Below are positions 1 through 8,690 of a stretch of 46,927 nt of DNA, one piece after another. Position numbers and translations under genes: made by a program. The notes under the pieces are model-generated. The model searched no databases and was not told where the DNA came from. It saw only the letters and a program-made list of their open reading frames with translations. The stretch comes from Methyloceanibacter sp. Its GTDB lineage: Bacteria > Pseudomonadota > Alphaproteobacteria > Rhizobiales > Methyloligellaceae. Each line of letters starts with the position of its first letter. Positions within the stretch are counted from its first letter, which is position 1. The stretch lies in NCBI GenBank assembly GCA_018067145.1, contig JAGPVD010000009.1, forward strand, positions 1 through 46,927. Direction: 5' to 3'.

Positions 1-68
1 CGGATCCGTGGTCTGCGTCCGACTGAACAGCGGCGCTGTCTAAAAGCAGCCTTCGTGGAACTTTCTGA

Positions 69-863
69 GTGACCTGGGGGAGGGATGCTGTGGATACATC
101 AGGTGGGCTGCCTGCCGTAAGCACGATCGACGCGTGGGCACCGTTCAGGTGGTTGGGGGGCGCTTGGAGCGACCTGTGGAAGGCGCCTGGTCCCTGCTTC
201 GCCTACGGACTCATCGTGGCGCTGCTCAGCTTCGGGCTTTGCTATGCGCTCGTTGTCTCAGACGCGGAGTTCTGGGTTTTGGTGCTGACGATTGGTTTTG
301 TTTTCGTCGCGCCCATGCTGGCCATGGGACTTTATGAGGCCGGGCGATTGATCGAGCTCGGCGAGAAGCCCACGCTTGGGCAAATGCTCTATGTTCGCTC
401 AGCACTTCGACAGGACATTGCCTATCTCGGCCTTTTCTTGGTGCTGATCTATCTATTTTGGGGGCGCATTGCGCAAATCGTCTACGGCTTATCGACTTAT
501 CAATTGCACCGGACGGTGGAGGATTTCGCGGACTATGCCATCGGCACGCCGGACGGCCACAACATGCTGATGACCGGCTCAGTGGTCGGTGGGGTGATCG
601 CCTATCTCACCTATTGCCTAGTGGTTGTGTCGGCGCCGATGCTGCTCGATCAGAAGTCCAATGTTTTCGTTGCGATTGTCACGAGCGTCCGAGCCGTGCT
701 GGAGAATTTTTGGCCAATGACGCTTTGGGCTGCGATTATCGTGATCCTCACTCTTGCCACCGCGCCCACGGGTTTTCTCGCCCTTGTTGTCATATTCCCT
801 TGGCTCGGTCTCGCGAGTTGGCGTGCATACCGGGAGCTGGTGCCTGAGCCGCTGGCGGACTAA
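69..863 (+). CDS. DUF2189 family integral membrane protein
   Basis: This is a 264-residue polytopic membrane protein that I assign to the DUF2189 family. The recognisable part is the early segment with tryptophans and a DLWKAPGPCFAYG motif (about residues 34-48), followed by a strongly hydrophobic pair of helices. A later stretch ends in a WLGLASWRAYRELV-type motif that is typical of the family C-terminus. About six membrane segments can be seen. The start is a GTG that overlaps a TGA in another frame (GTGA), which suggests coupling to a gene lying mostly outside the window. No biochemical function is known for the family, and the neighbours give no clear hint. Confidence 0.8.
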   Translation: MTWGRDAVDTSGGLPAVSTIDAWAPFRWLGGAWSDLWKAPGPCFAYGLIVALLSFGLCYALVVSDAEFWVLVLTIGFVFVAPMLAMGLYEAGRLIELGEKPTLGQMLYVRSALRQDIAYLGLFLVLIYLFWGRIAQIVYGLSTYQLHRTVEDFADYAIGTPDGHNMLMTGSVVGGVIAYLTYCLVVVSAPMLLDQKSNVFVAIVTSVRAVLENFWPMTLWAAIIVILTLATAPTGFLALVVIFPWLGLASWRAYRELVPEPLAD

Positions 864-971
864 GCCGCTTGTGGCCTAAGGCGCTCAACGTCAACACGGG
901 CGCGTGTGCCTCGTGATGTCGGCTGTGGGCGCGGCTTTGCGGTAAGCTAAGAGCTTCGTGTCAGACTTTTG

Positions 972-989
972 CTTAGCCGAACGGCTAAG
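972..989. promoter_or_regulatory. 18-bp palindrome upstream of the carbonic anhydrase gene
   Basis: CTTAGCCG-AA-CGGCTAAG is a perfect inverted repeat of 8-bp arms, ending 22 bases before the carbonic anhydrase ATG. It has the size and symmetry of an operator for a dimeric regulator. It could also form a short hairpin in the 5' leader. I do not recognise the regulator. Confidence 0.35.
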
Positions 990-1011
990 ACGAATTTGAG
1001 GGAGAGATGCG

Positions 1012-1589
1012 ATGACCAAAACGCGCGACGTGGTGCTTGCGGCGAACGAGGCCTACGCGGCGGATTTCGGCGACAAGGCGAAGCTGCCAATGCCGCCGGC
1101 GCGCCGCTTTGTGGTGCTACCTGCATGGACGCGCGGCTCGATCCCGCCAAGTTCGCTGGCTTGAGCGAAGGCGACGCGCATGTCATCCGCAACGCAGGCG
1201 GCCGCGCCAGCGACGACGCCATTCGCTCGCTCGTCATCTCCCACAAGCTGCTCGGCACCAAGGAATGGTTCGTCATCCACCATACCGATTGCGGCATGGA
1301 GGCCTTCACCAATGAGGTGATGCGCGGGCTGCTCAACCAGAGCCTAGCTCCTGCGGAAGTCGGGCCGGACGGCTGGAAGGATGTCGGGGAGGGGCCAGGC
1401 TCCGACGCCGGCGACGAGATCGAATGGCTGACCATCAACGACCAGGCCGGGAGCGTGACCGAGGACGTGGCCACCATCAGGGCGCATCCCCTCGTGCCAA
1501 AGGACGTGGCGATCTACGGCTATATCTACGATGTGAAATCCGGCCGGCTGATCGAAGTGCCTGAGGCCACCGAAGCCGGTAAGGTTTGA
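1012..1589 (+). pseudogene. beta-class carbonic anhydrase, broken by a single-base frameshift
   Basis: Beta-carbonic anhydrases interconvert CO2 and bicarbonate with a zinc bound by Cys, His and Cys. The ATG at 1012 follows a GGGAGAG ribosome-binding site and opens a reading frame ending in RRFVVL. The rest of the protein, from [12 protein letters not shown] on, continues in another frame. The switch is at about 1117-1121, where one base of a Leu codon seems missing. With the frame restored the protein has 192 residues, with ligands C38 (motif CxDxR, D40, R42), H91 and C94 (HTDCG). As read, translation from 1012 loses all zinc ligands. An internal ATG at 1125 would lack the first Cys. It is either a recent pseudogene or a sequencing error; the downstream frame shows no other damage, which fits either. 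Confidence 0.8.
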
Positions 1590-1876
1590 CGGGCGGGCGC
1601 ACGGTGCGGAGCGGCGGTACATAAATAGGCGTTCGGGGCCGGGCTCTTCCGGTGCTTCAGTGGAGTGACTTGAGAGATGACGCTCTCCCAGAAGCCTTGT
1701 TGACGCGGGCGAGCAACAACCCCTCCTGCAAGCCGCCCATCATCACCGAAATAGCAAGTCGTTCCGATCTAAAGCCATTTATGGCAGTTTGGGGTCGTTA
1801 TTTCTGTTTGGGACGTCTAGATTCGGGTCTCGGCGCGCGCGCCGGCCAATTATTTGAAATCGTTTGGGAGAAAACC

Positions 1877-2143
1877 ATGTTGAAAGCCGGTATTTCAATC
1901 GCACTCTTCGCAGGCCTGATGTCGACGTCAGCCTTTGCCGCGCCCCCGACAGATGCGGAGACCAAATATTGCGCCCATGACTATCGGCAGTATTGCGGGG
2001 AGGACGGGATCGGCAGCAATCTGCTCACGCTCTGCATGCGCAAGCACGGCAAGGAGCTTTCGGGCGATTGCATCAAGGCGCTGGAAGCCGCCGGCGAACT
2101 GACCCCGGCAGAAAAATCCGAAGCCGACAAAGCCGGCGATTGA
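1877..2143 (+). CDS. small secreted cysteine-rich protein
   Basis: This encodes 88 residues. The start ATG at 1877 follows a GGGAG ribosome-binding site. A clear signal peptide runs to AFA (about residue 21), so the mature protein should be periplasmic. The mature part has four cysteines (C32, C40, C53, C65), with spacing that recalls the Cys-rich GLG1-type repeat: a YC pair, then LC, then DC. Two disulfides are likely. The frame stays open upstream, but the signal peptide and ribosome-binding site decide the start. The function is unknown, and no partner is evident next to it. Confidence 0.75.
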   Translation: MLKAGISIALFAGLMSTSAFAAPPTDAETKYCAHDYRQYCGEDGIGSNLLTLCMRKHGKELSGDCIKALEAAGELTPAEKSEADKAGD

Positions 2144-2150
2144 TCTTAAG

Positions 2151-2213
2151 GATGAGCGTCTAGGCGCATTGCGTCTGGACGCTTACTCCGCCGCCTTCGG
2201 GGCTACGCTCATC
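2151..2213. terminator. long inverted repeat between convergent genes
   Basis: GATGAGCGT at 2151-2159 pairs perfectly with ACGCTCATC at 2205-2213. The enclosed sequence offers a competing hairpin in which GCGTCTA at 2156 pairs with TGGACGC. It lies between two convergent stop codons, so it probably acts as a bidirectional terminator. No strong T-run is present on the plus side. Confidence 0.45.
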
Positions 2214-2214
2214 G

Positions 2215-2412
2215 TTAGCCCTTCCCCACCAACGCCTCGTGCTCCTTGAGCAGCGCGTCGAGCTTCGCCTGCTGATCGGCGATGCGGTCTGTGGCGCGCT
2301 CTTCGTCGGCCGCGCCGGAATAGGCGGCGGCCTGCTCGATCAATTCGCGCAAATTATCCTCGACGATCTGGATGCGCCGATTGATCTCGTCGAGCGCTGC
2401 CTGGTCAACCAT
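2215..2412 (-). CDS. small coiled-coil hypothetical protein
   Basis: This is a 65-residue, Ala/Glu/Gln-rich protein beginning MVDQAALDEINRRIQ. Heptad-like spacing of hydrophobic residues runs nearly end to end, so a helical coiled coil is expected. There is no signal peptide, membrane segment or cysteine. The start follows a GGAGACAACC leader, giving a plausible ribosome-binding site. Proteins of this size and look are common in Hyphomicrobiales genomes, but I know of no assigned function. It converges with the secreted Cys-rich gene and lies just downstream of the uvrA 3'-end remnant on the same strand. Confidence 0.65.
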   Translation of the reverse strand: MVDQAALDEINRRIQIVEDNLRELIEQAAAYSGAADEERATDRIADQQAKLDALLKEHEALVGKG

Positions 2413-2441
2413 GGTTGTCTCCTCGTGTCATGAAACGAAAA

Positions 2442-2624
2442 TCACTCTGCCGCTTCGCTCCGGGTAGGGCGGCCACGACTGGCGTTGCCGCTGGCGGCCT
2501 TGCCGCTCGCGATTGTGGCGACGCCACCACGCCGGTCCAAGAGCTGCTTGAGATAGTGGCCGGTATAGCTCTCGGTGGCTTTGGCGACCTGCTCAGGCGT
2601 GCCGGTGGCCACCACTTCGCTACC
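2442..2624 (-). pseudogene. remnant copy of the uvrA 3' end
   Basis: Read on the minus strand, these 61 codons give [18 protein letters not shown] followed by [14 protein letters not shown] and end in RPTRSEAAE-stop. This matches the last residues of the intact uvrA next door almost position for position. The match stops abruptly before the E of GGGEVVATG. The tail is longer than in the intact gene (VATIASGKAASGNASRG against KAKIASS) and the codons differ, so it is not a fresh tandem copy. There is no ABC domain or start, so no UvrA function is possible. The frame is open upstream only to the TGA that ends the zinc-ribbon gene. Confidence 0.85.
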
Positions 2625-2720
2625 CGAGCAAGAAGCGAAGTCGATCGCAACCCATTTCTGGTTAGGTGTCCCGCAGGGATCTCCAGGGAGAGTGCCGGCC
2701 GTGGGCGCAGCGTCTAGCGA

Positions 2721-2942
2721 TCAAAAGTTGATGTTTTTGATCGTCGGCCATCGGGCGACGCCTTGCAGCGATGCAGCTTTGCTCAGCGCCGCGGCCCGTT
2801 CGGGCTGAGAGGCGTTTTGAAATATGTCCCAGGTGGCACCAAGGATTTCGTAGTTGCCGCAGCGCGGGCACCCAATAACGTGACCATCGAAATTAGGCGG
2901 GGTGAGGTCTCTGGCCTCGCCGGCACAGACTAAGCATTGCAT
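2721..2942 (-). CDS. small zinc-ribbon hypothetical protein
   Basis: From the ATG at 2942 this gives 73 residues with two CxxC pairs (C3/C6 and C25/C28), a classic zinc-ribbon knuckle arrangement. A GGAG sits about 11 bases upstream of this start, whereas the next upstream ATG (2987) has none. The C-terminal half contains a helical stretch (FQNASQPERAAALSKAAS) and a short basic tail. Single zinc ribbons of this size usually bind nucleic acid or protein, but no role can be assigned here. It lies between the intact and remnant uvrA ends, in the same orientation as the following small gene. Confidence 0.6.
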   Translation of the reverse strand: MQCLVCAGEARDLTPPNFDGHVIGCPRCGNYEILGATWDIFQNASQPERAAALSKAASLQGVARWPTIKNINF

Positions 2943-3027
2943 GGTGGTTGTCGCTCCGGAGGTCGGCGCCCGTCGATCTTCAGGCATCGCCAAGGGCGGG
3001 CTGGCGCGGCGGTACGTTGACTTCGAG

Positions 3028-3237
3028 CTAGATCCGCTCGATCTCACTTTCCGCAATGGTGCGGAAGAACGGCTCGCAGCCGCTCTTTATGCGATATTGG
3101 AATTGTCCGTTCCGCGCAGGAAGCTGAGCAATCACTTTGTATGGACCAGGCGCGGCCTTTCGGGGCGGGTAGCGTCTGCTGAGCAGCACCTCATGCCCGG
3201 TGGGGAAGCCATGACCGGACGGCTCATCTTCGGTCAT
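3028..3237 (-). CDS. small conserved hypothetical protein
   Basis: The likely product starts MTEDEPSGHGFPTGHEVLLS and has 69 residues. It contains PGPYKVIAQLPARNGQFQYR-IKS and ends in RTIAESEIERI, a pattern I associate with short Hyphomicrobiales proteins of unknown function that look like a single small beta-barrel. The frame is open to 3294 upstream, but that extension is basic and Pro-rich and looks like leader sequence. No signal peptide or membrane segment is present. It lies upstream of the zinc-ribbon gene on the same strand, so the two may be cotranscribed. Confidence 0.6.
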   Translation of the reverse strand: MTEDEPSGHGFPTGHEVLLSRRYPPRKAAPGPYKVIAQLPARNGQFQYRIKSGCEPFFRTIAESEIERI

Positions 3238-3449
3238 TGTGAATCTTCTGCTGGGCGCTTGTCGCGGTGTCGGGACAGATTTGGGCGACGGCATGAAGGC
3301 GCTCCTGTTGGCAGGCGGGAGCGCAATTTACCTCTCTCAGCCACCGGGGGCCTGTGACGATCGCCCGATGATGCCCTTAGACATGCGCCTTACTGGCGCC
3401 GAAAGCGAGTCTTATAGTCAGTCGATGAATACAACGATGCCTTGGAGAA

Positions 3450-6356
3450 CTACTCCGCAGCCTCACTCCGGGCCGGGCGGCTACTGGCAATCTTCGCCTT
3501 GCCGCCGCGCCGATCCAAAAGCTGCTTGAGGTAATGGCCGGTATAGCTCTCGGTCACTTTGGCGACCTGTTCGGGCGTGCCGGTGGCGACCACTTCGCCG
3601 CCGCCGTCGCCGCCTTCGGGGCCGAGATCGACCACGTGGTCGGCAGTCTTGATGACTTCCAGATTATGCTCGATCACCACAACGGTATTGCCCTGGTCCA
3701 CCAGCTCGTGCAGCACTTCGAGCAGCTTGGCGACATCATGGAAGTGCAGGCCGGTGGTGGGCTCATCGAGAATATAGAGCGTGCGCCCGGTGGCGCGTTT
3801 CGACAGCTCCTTCGACAATTTGATGCGTTGAGCTTCGCCGCCTGACAGCGTCGTGGCTTGCTGGCCCACATGGATATAGCCGAGGCCGACGCGCTTCAGG
3901 GTTTCGAGCTTGTCGCGCACGGATGGCACCACCTTGAACAGTTCGGCGGCTTCCTCGACGGTCATGTCGAGCACGTCGGCGATGGATTTGCCCTTGAACT
4001 TGATGTCCAGCGTCTCGCGGTCGTAGCGCTTGCCCTTGCACACGTCGCAGGTGACGTAGATGTCGGGCAGGAAATGCATTTCGATCTTGATGACGCCGTC
4101 GCCTTGGCAGGCCTCACAGCGCCCGCCCTTGACGTTGAACGAGAAACGCCCGGGTTTGTAGCCGCGCGTCTTGGCTTCGGGCAGTTCGGCGAACCACTCG
4201 CGGATGGGCGTGAAGGCGCCGGTATAGGTCGCGGGGTTGGAGCGCGGCGTGCGGCCGATGGGGCTCTGGTCGATGTCGATGACCTTGTCGAGAAATTCAA
4301 GTCCCTCGATCTTCTTGTGCTCGCCGGGCAGCTCGCGCGCATTGTTCAGCTTGCGGGCCACGGCGCGATACAGCGTCTCCACAAGAAAACTCGACTTGCC
4401 GCCGCCCGACACGCCGGTGACCGCGGTGAACAGGCCGATAGGAATATCGACGGTGATATTCTTGAGATTGTTCTCCTGCGCGCCGACAACTTTCAGCCGC
4501 TTGCCCTTGGCGGCTTTGCGGCGCGCTTTGGGTAGGGGGATCTGCTTCATGCCGGTCAGATATTGCCCGGTGAGGCTTTCGGGGTTGGCCATGACTTGGC
4601 GCGGCGTGCCCTCGGCGACAACGCCGCCGCCATGGACGCCGGCACCGGGGCCCATATCCACCACATAATCGGCCTCGAGGATGGCCTCCTCGTCATGCTC
4701 CACCACGATCACCGAGTTGCCGAGATCGCGGAGCGCTTTCAGGGTTTCCAGCAGCCGCGCATTGTCGCGCTGATGCAGGCCGATGGAGGGCTCATCGAGA
4801 ACGTAAAGCACGCCGGTGAGGCCTGAGCCGATCTGCGAGGCGAGGCGAATGCGCTGGCTCTCGCCGCCGGACAGCGTGGCCGACCCGCGGGCCAATGTCA
4901 GATAGTCGAGACCGACATCGTTCAAGAAGTTCAAGCGCTCGCGGATCTCTTTCAAGATGCGCTCGGCGATCTCGTTCTGCTTCTTGGTGAGATTCTTAGG
5001 CAGCGCTTCAAACCAGGCGTGCGCCTGGCGGATCGACATCTCAGTGACCTGGCCGATATGTAAGTCGGCGATCTTCACGGCGAGGGCTTGCGGCTTTAGG
5101 CGATAGCCGTTGCAGGCCTCGCAAGGCTGGTCGGACTGATAACGCTCCAGCTCTTCGCGCACCCAGTTGGATTCGGTTTCGCGCCAGCGCCGTTCGATAT
5201 TGGTGATCACGCCTTCGAAGGGTTTGGCCGTCGCGTAGTGCCGCACGCCATCGTCGTAGACGAAATTGACTTCATCCAAGGTGCCGTACAGCACGATTTC
5301 GCGGAAATCCTCAGGCAGGTCCTTCCATGGCTTGGTCATGGGCTGGCGGTAATGCTTGGCCAAAGACTCTAAGGTCTGTGCGTAATAGGGCGACGTGGCG
5401 GATGTGCGCGTCCAGGGTGCGACGGCGCCACGCGAAAGGCTAAGCGTGTCGTTAGGCACGACCAATTCGGGCTCGAAGAACAACTCCGTACCGAGCCCGT
5501 CGCATTCGGGGCAGGCGCCATAGGGGTTGTTGAACGAGAATAGCCGCGGCTCGATTTCTTCAATGGTGAAGCCCGACACGGGGCAGGCAAATTTTGCCGA
5601 GAAGATCAGCCGTTCCGGCTCACCCTTTTTTGGGGGGTCGGCAAACTCGGCGGTGGCGAGACCATCACTGAGGGCGAGCGCTGTCTCCAGACTGTCGGCG
5701 AGCCGCGAGGCGATGTTCGGGCGCACCACCACGCGGTCCACCACAACGTCGATGTCGTGTTTGAATTTCTTGTTGAGCGTGGGCGCCTCGGCGATTTCGT
5801 AGAACTCGTTGTCGATCTTGACGCGCTGAAAGCCCTTCTTCTGCAGCTCGGCGAGTTCTTTTTTGTACTCTCCCTTGCGGCCGCGCGCGATGGGCGCCAG
5901 CAGATAGAGCCGCGTGCCCTCGGGCAGCGCGAGCGTCAGGTCCACCATCTGGCTCACGGTCTGGCTCTCGATGGGCAGGCCGGTCGTTGGCGAGTAGGGG
6001 ATGCCGACGCGCGCGAACAGCAGCCGCATATAGTCGTAGATCTCGGTGACCGTGCCAACCGTGGAGCGTGGGTTTTTCGAGGTGGTCTTCTGCTCGATGG
6101 AGATGGCCGGCGAAAGACCGCCGATATGGTCCACGTCGGGCTTCTGCATCATGTCGAGGAATTGCCGCGCATAGGACGACAGAGACTCCACATAGCGGCG
6201 CTGGCCCTCGGCATAGATGGTGTCGAAGGCGAGCGATGACTTGCCGGAGCCCGAGAGGCCGGTAATCACCACAAGCTCCTCGCGGGGCAGGTCCAGCGAG
6301 ACGTTCTTGAGGTTGTGCTCCCGCGCGCCGCGGATGGAGATGTGCTTCGAGGTCAT
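3450..6356 (-). CDS. uvrA: excinuclease ABC subunit A
   Basis: UvrA is the damage-sensing ATPase that loads UvrB in nucleotide excision repair. The product has 968 residues, normal for the family, from [18 protein letters not shown]. The first Walker A is GLSGSGKSS (residues 33-41) and the second is GVSGGGKSS. Both ABC signature motifs (LSGGESQRI and LSGGEAQRI) and both Walker B regions (LDEPSIGLH and LDEPTTGLH) are present. Zinc-binding pairs occur at CPECDG, CEACNG and CEACQG with CDVCKG. The frame is open to 6425, but the family start is the ATG at 6356. The nearest gene upstream is a helicase on the same strand, not ssb, so the usual divergent uvrA-ssb promoter arrangement is interrupted here. 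Confidence 0.98.
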   Translation of the reverse strand: MTSKHISIRGAREHNLKNVSLDLPREELVVITGLSGSGKSSLAFDTIYAEGQRRYVESLSSYARQFLDMMQKPDVDHIGGLSPAISIEQKTTSKNPRSTVGTVTEIYDYMRLLFARVGIPYSPTTGLPIESQTVSQMVDLTLALPEGTRLYLLAPIARGRKGEYKKELAELQKKGFQRVKIDNEFYEIAEAPTLNKKFKHDIDVVVDRVVVRPNIASRLADSLETALALSDGLATAEFADPPKKGEPERLIFSAKFACPVSGFTIEEIEPRLFSFNNPYGACPECDGLGTELFFEPELVVPNDTLSLSRGAVAPWTRTSATSPYYAQTLESLAKHYRQPMTKPWKDLPEDFREIVLYGTLDEVNFVYDDGVRHYATAKPFEGVITNIERRWRETESNWVREELERYQSDQPCEACNGYRLKPQALAVKIADLHIGQVTEMSIRQAHAWFEALPKNLTKKQNEIAERILKEIRERLNFLNDVGLDYLTLARGSATLSGGESQRIRLASQIGSGLTGVLYVLDEPSIGLHQRDNARLLETLKALRDLGNSVIVVEHDEEAILEADYVVDMGPGAGVHGGGVVAEGTPRQVMANPESLTGQYLTGMKQIPLPKARRKAAKGKRLKVVGAQENNLKNITVDIPIGLFTAVTGVSGGGKSSFLVETLYRAVARKLNNARELPGEHKKIEGLEFLDKVIDIDQSPIGRTPRSNPATYTGAFTPIREWFAELPEAKTRGYKPGRFSFNVKGGRCEACQGDGVIKIEMHFLPDIYVTCDVCKGKRYDRETLDIKFKGKSIADVLDMTVEEAAELFKVVPSVRDKLETLKRVGLGYIHVGQQATTLSGGEAQRIKLSKELSKRATGRTLYILDEPTTGLHFHDVAKLLEVLHELVDQGNTVVVIEHNLEVIKTADHVVDLGPEGGDGGGEVVATGTPEQVAKVTESYTGHYLKQLLDRRGGKAKIASSRPARSEAAE

Positions 6357-6445
6357 GCTGTTTGGCAATGTCGGAAGGGATGAGGTCTGGCGAAAGGATT
6401 TAAGCCCTGGAAGCGGGCCGGACAAGGGCAGGGGCTGGCATTCAG

Positions 6446-8014
6446 CTAAATCAATTCCAGCTTTTTGAGGCGGGACCTGATGCCTCCCGCCTTCCGCCCC
6501 AGCCCCACGGCAATGGCCCCCACGGTCTCGCCCGCCTGGTAGCGCCGTTTAAGCTCATTCTCCTCGTCCTCGGTCCAAGGGGCATAGGCCTTGCCATGGC
6601 TCTCTCTGAGCTGCTCCACGTCGTAGGTCTTGGTGTCCTTGGTCGCCGTCCGGCGCTCAGCGCTCTCGCCCAGAAAATCTTTCTGCCGCTTGGCAACTTC
6701 GTCCGCGCCAAGACGCGCCAGAGCATCGAGGGCGTCGTCCGAGGCCCTGCGGAACTCGGCGTCCTTCTCGACCGCGATGGGATGCACCTGCAGGGCTCGC
6801 TCGTTCAGTCCCAACAGATGCAGGCCGGCGAGGCTGCGTAAGCGCGACAGTGCCACATAGCCCTGGCCATATTCGAAGGCGCGACTGAGATCGATCACGG
6901 CGTAGTCCATCGACATGCCCTGGCTCTTATGCACGGTGATGGCCCAGGCGAGGCGCAACGGAACTTGGGTCACGCTGGCGCGCTCTGTGCCGTTCTCTTC
7001 GATCTTCCAAGTGACCGGCTCGGCCACGATGCGTTTTCCCGTGCGGGTGCGCACGACCGGCGATCCGGACTGAGGATCGAAGTCCTCCACGATCCCAAGC
7101 GTGCCGTTTACGTAACGGCCAGCAGGATCGTTCTTGGTAAACATCACCACGGCCTGTTGCTTGACCTCTAAACGGTCCGGCGACAGACAGCCGCGCTTCA
7201 GCGCCTCTATGGCTGGCTTCTGGCCCTTGCCGGTCATGGGGAAGATGTGCGTTTCCTCGGGCAACTTGGCGAGCTGCTGCTGGTTGATCTCGTCAACGGC
7301 GGCGTTGTGGGTGAAGAGCCGCGTGCGGCTGGCCGGCAATTGGTCTCGCTCGATGATGCGCTCAAGCAGCTGTTCCCGGTAGATGCCCGTGCATGCATTG
7401 GCACGGATGGCGTCGAGGATTGCCAAGAATGGCTGATCGTTTTGGCGATGCTGCTCGGACAAATAGCAAACCGTCGGATCGAGATCCCGCCAGGCCGGGG
7501 AGGCGTGGGCGAACTCCGAACCAAAGCCGCCGTCTTCGTCGGCAAGCTGCAGCATGTCTGGGTCTTGTCTGCGGCGCAGCACGGGCGGCAACTGGAAGAA
7601 GTCGCCAACAAATACCACCTGCATGCCGCCGAAAGGTGCCTGCGTCGCCCTGATATGGCGACAGACCGTGTCCACCATGGTCAGGCTGCGTGAGGGCAAC
7701 ATCGAAATTTCGTCTATGATCAGGACGCTGGTCTTCTCGATGCGGCCAGCAAGCCGCCGATTGGCGGCGATCACATCCAGGTCGCGCCGGGTCAGTGCGT
7801 CGCGAATACCAATCCCGCTCCAAGCATGAATGGTGGTGCCGTGGCCGTGGGTCGCGGCGATGCCGGTGGAGGCGGTATAGGCGTAGTCGACACCGGAGCC
7901 CGCAAGCTCGCGGAGATAGCGGTTGACCGTATGGGTCTTGCCGCTGCCTGGCTGTCCGGTGAGAAATAGGCTGGCGCCGGTCTTCAGAAGTGCCAGCGCC
8001 TCGTCTTGGGTCAT
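6446..8014 (-). CDS. Pif1-like ATP-dependent DNA helicase with C-terminal Myb/HTH-like domain
   Basis: This superfamily 1B helicase unwinds DNA 5' to 3' in characterised relatives. From the ATG at 8014 it has 522 residues. Walker A is GQPGSGKT (residues 20-27), Walker B is LIIDEISML, and a GDFFQLPPV motif follows, which is diagnostic of the Pif1/RecD group. The C-terminal helicase motif includes [11 protein letters not shown]. The last ~45 residues ([17 protein letters not shown] to RSRLKKLEL) form a separate Myb/SANT-like helical domain that may bind DNA. The frame is open upstream to 8122, but the Walker-proximal ATG fits family lengths. It stands between uvrA and ssb and may share a role in repair; that is inference. 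Confidence 0.88.
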   Translation of the reverse strand: MTQDEALALLKTGASLFLTGQPGSGKTHTVNRYLRELAGSGVDYAYTASTGIAATHGHGTTIHAWSGIGIRDALTRRDLDVIAANRRLAGRIEKTSVLIIDEISMLPSRSLTMVDTVCRHIRATQAPFGGMQVVFVGDFFQLPPVLRRRQDPDMLQLADEDGGFGSEFAHASPAWRDLDPTVCYLSEQHRQNDQPFLAILDAIRANACTGIYREQLLERIIERDQLPASRTRLFTHNAAVDEINQQQLAKLPEETHIFPMTGKGQKPAIEALKRGCLSPDRLEVKQQAVVMFTKNDPAGRYVNGTLGIVEDFDPQSGSPVVRTRTGKRIVAEPVTWKIEENGTERASVTQVPLRLAWAITVHKSQGMSMDYAVIDLSRAFEYGQGYVALSRLRSLAGLHLLGLNERALQVHPIAVEKDAEFRRASDDALDALARLGADEVAKRQKDFLGESAERRTATKDTKTYDVEQLRESHGKAYAPWTEDEENELKRRYQAGETVGAIAVGLGRKAGGIRSRLKKLELI

Positions 8015-8115
8015 GGCGCCAAACTCACCCGGTGACGCGGTTCCGTCAAAGGATAAACGGCATTGGCTGTGGAGAGGGATGGTGGAGCGGCTCTCCGGAG
8101 TGCAAAGATGCGCGC

Positions 8116-8676
8116 GTGACACTTACCCGCACCCAGTTCCTCATCCTTGCCGCCATGATCGTCGGAACCGGCACCATCCTCTATGGGATGGGCCATCCGG
8201 TTATCTGCAAATGCGGTGACGTAAAATTCTGGTATTTCGACGCGGTGAGTCCGGAGAACTCACAGCACATATTCGACTGGTACACGCCCTCCCACGTCAT
8301 CCACGGCTTCTTGTTCTACTTCGTGTTGTGGCTGTTGGCCCCGCGGCTCTCATTCGGCACGCGGCTCCTTCTAGCGGTGGGGATCGAGGCGACCTGGGAG
8401 GTGGTGGAGAACACCGAGTTCGTCATCAATCACTATCGCGAGGTGACGATCTCCCTCGATTACTACGGCGACAGCGTGCTGAATTCGGTGAGCGACATTC
8501 TATTTATGGTCGTCGGCTTTCTTCTCGCTGCGTCGCTGCCGGTCTGGATCACCGTCCTGCTTGCGATCTCGCTGGAGCTATTCGTCGGCGTCATGATCCG
8601 CGACGGTCTCACCCTCAACGTCATCATGTTGCTGTGGCCGCTCGATTCGATCGCCCAGTGGCAGCAGGGACGGTGA
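8116..8676 (+). CDS. UPF0314 / DUF2585 membrane protein
   Basis: A GTG start at 8116 gives 186 residues, the usual size for UPF0314. Four or five membrane segments are visible, beginning FLILAAMIVGTGTILYGMG. Conserved acidic and aromatic positions include FSxH-like SQHIFDWYTPSHVIHGF, IEATWEVVENTEFVI and YYGDSVLNSVSDI. The family has no known biochemical role. It starts divergently from the helicase gene, with the possible upstream helicase leader overlapping its first codons, and converges with the MAPEG gene leaving only 14 bases. Confidence 0.85.
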   Translation: MTLTRTQFLILAAMIVGTGTILYGMGHPVICKCGDVKFWYFDAVSPENSQHIFDWYTPSHVIHGFLFYFVLWLLAPRLSFGTRLLLAVGIEATWEVVENTEFVINHYREVTISLDYYGDSVLNSVSDILFMVVGFLLAASLPVWITVLLAISLELFVGVMIRDGLTLNVIMLLWPLDSIAQWQQGR

Positions 8677-8690
8677 GGGGCAGTAGCGCC

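Noticed and set aside
1-72. A frame open from the window edge to a TGA at 70-72 could be the end of an upstream gene.
   Set aside because: Only 23 codons are visible and a second frame ending at 43 is equally possible, so neither can be identified.
2626-2720. Open frame between the zinc-ribbon stop and the uvrA remnant, possibly a fusion product.
   Set aside because: It has no start codon and shares the frame with the upstream gene only past a TGA; a one-in-three coincidence.
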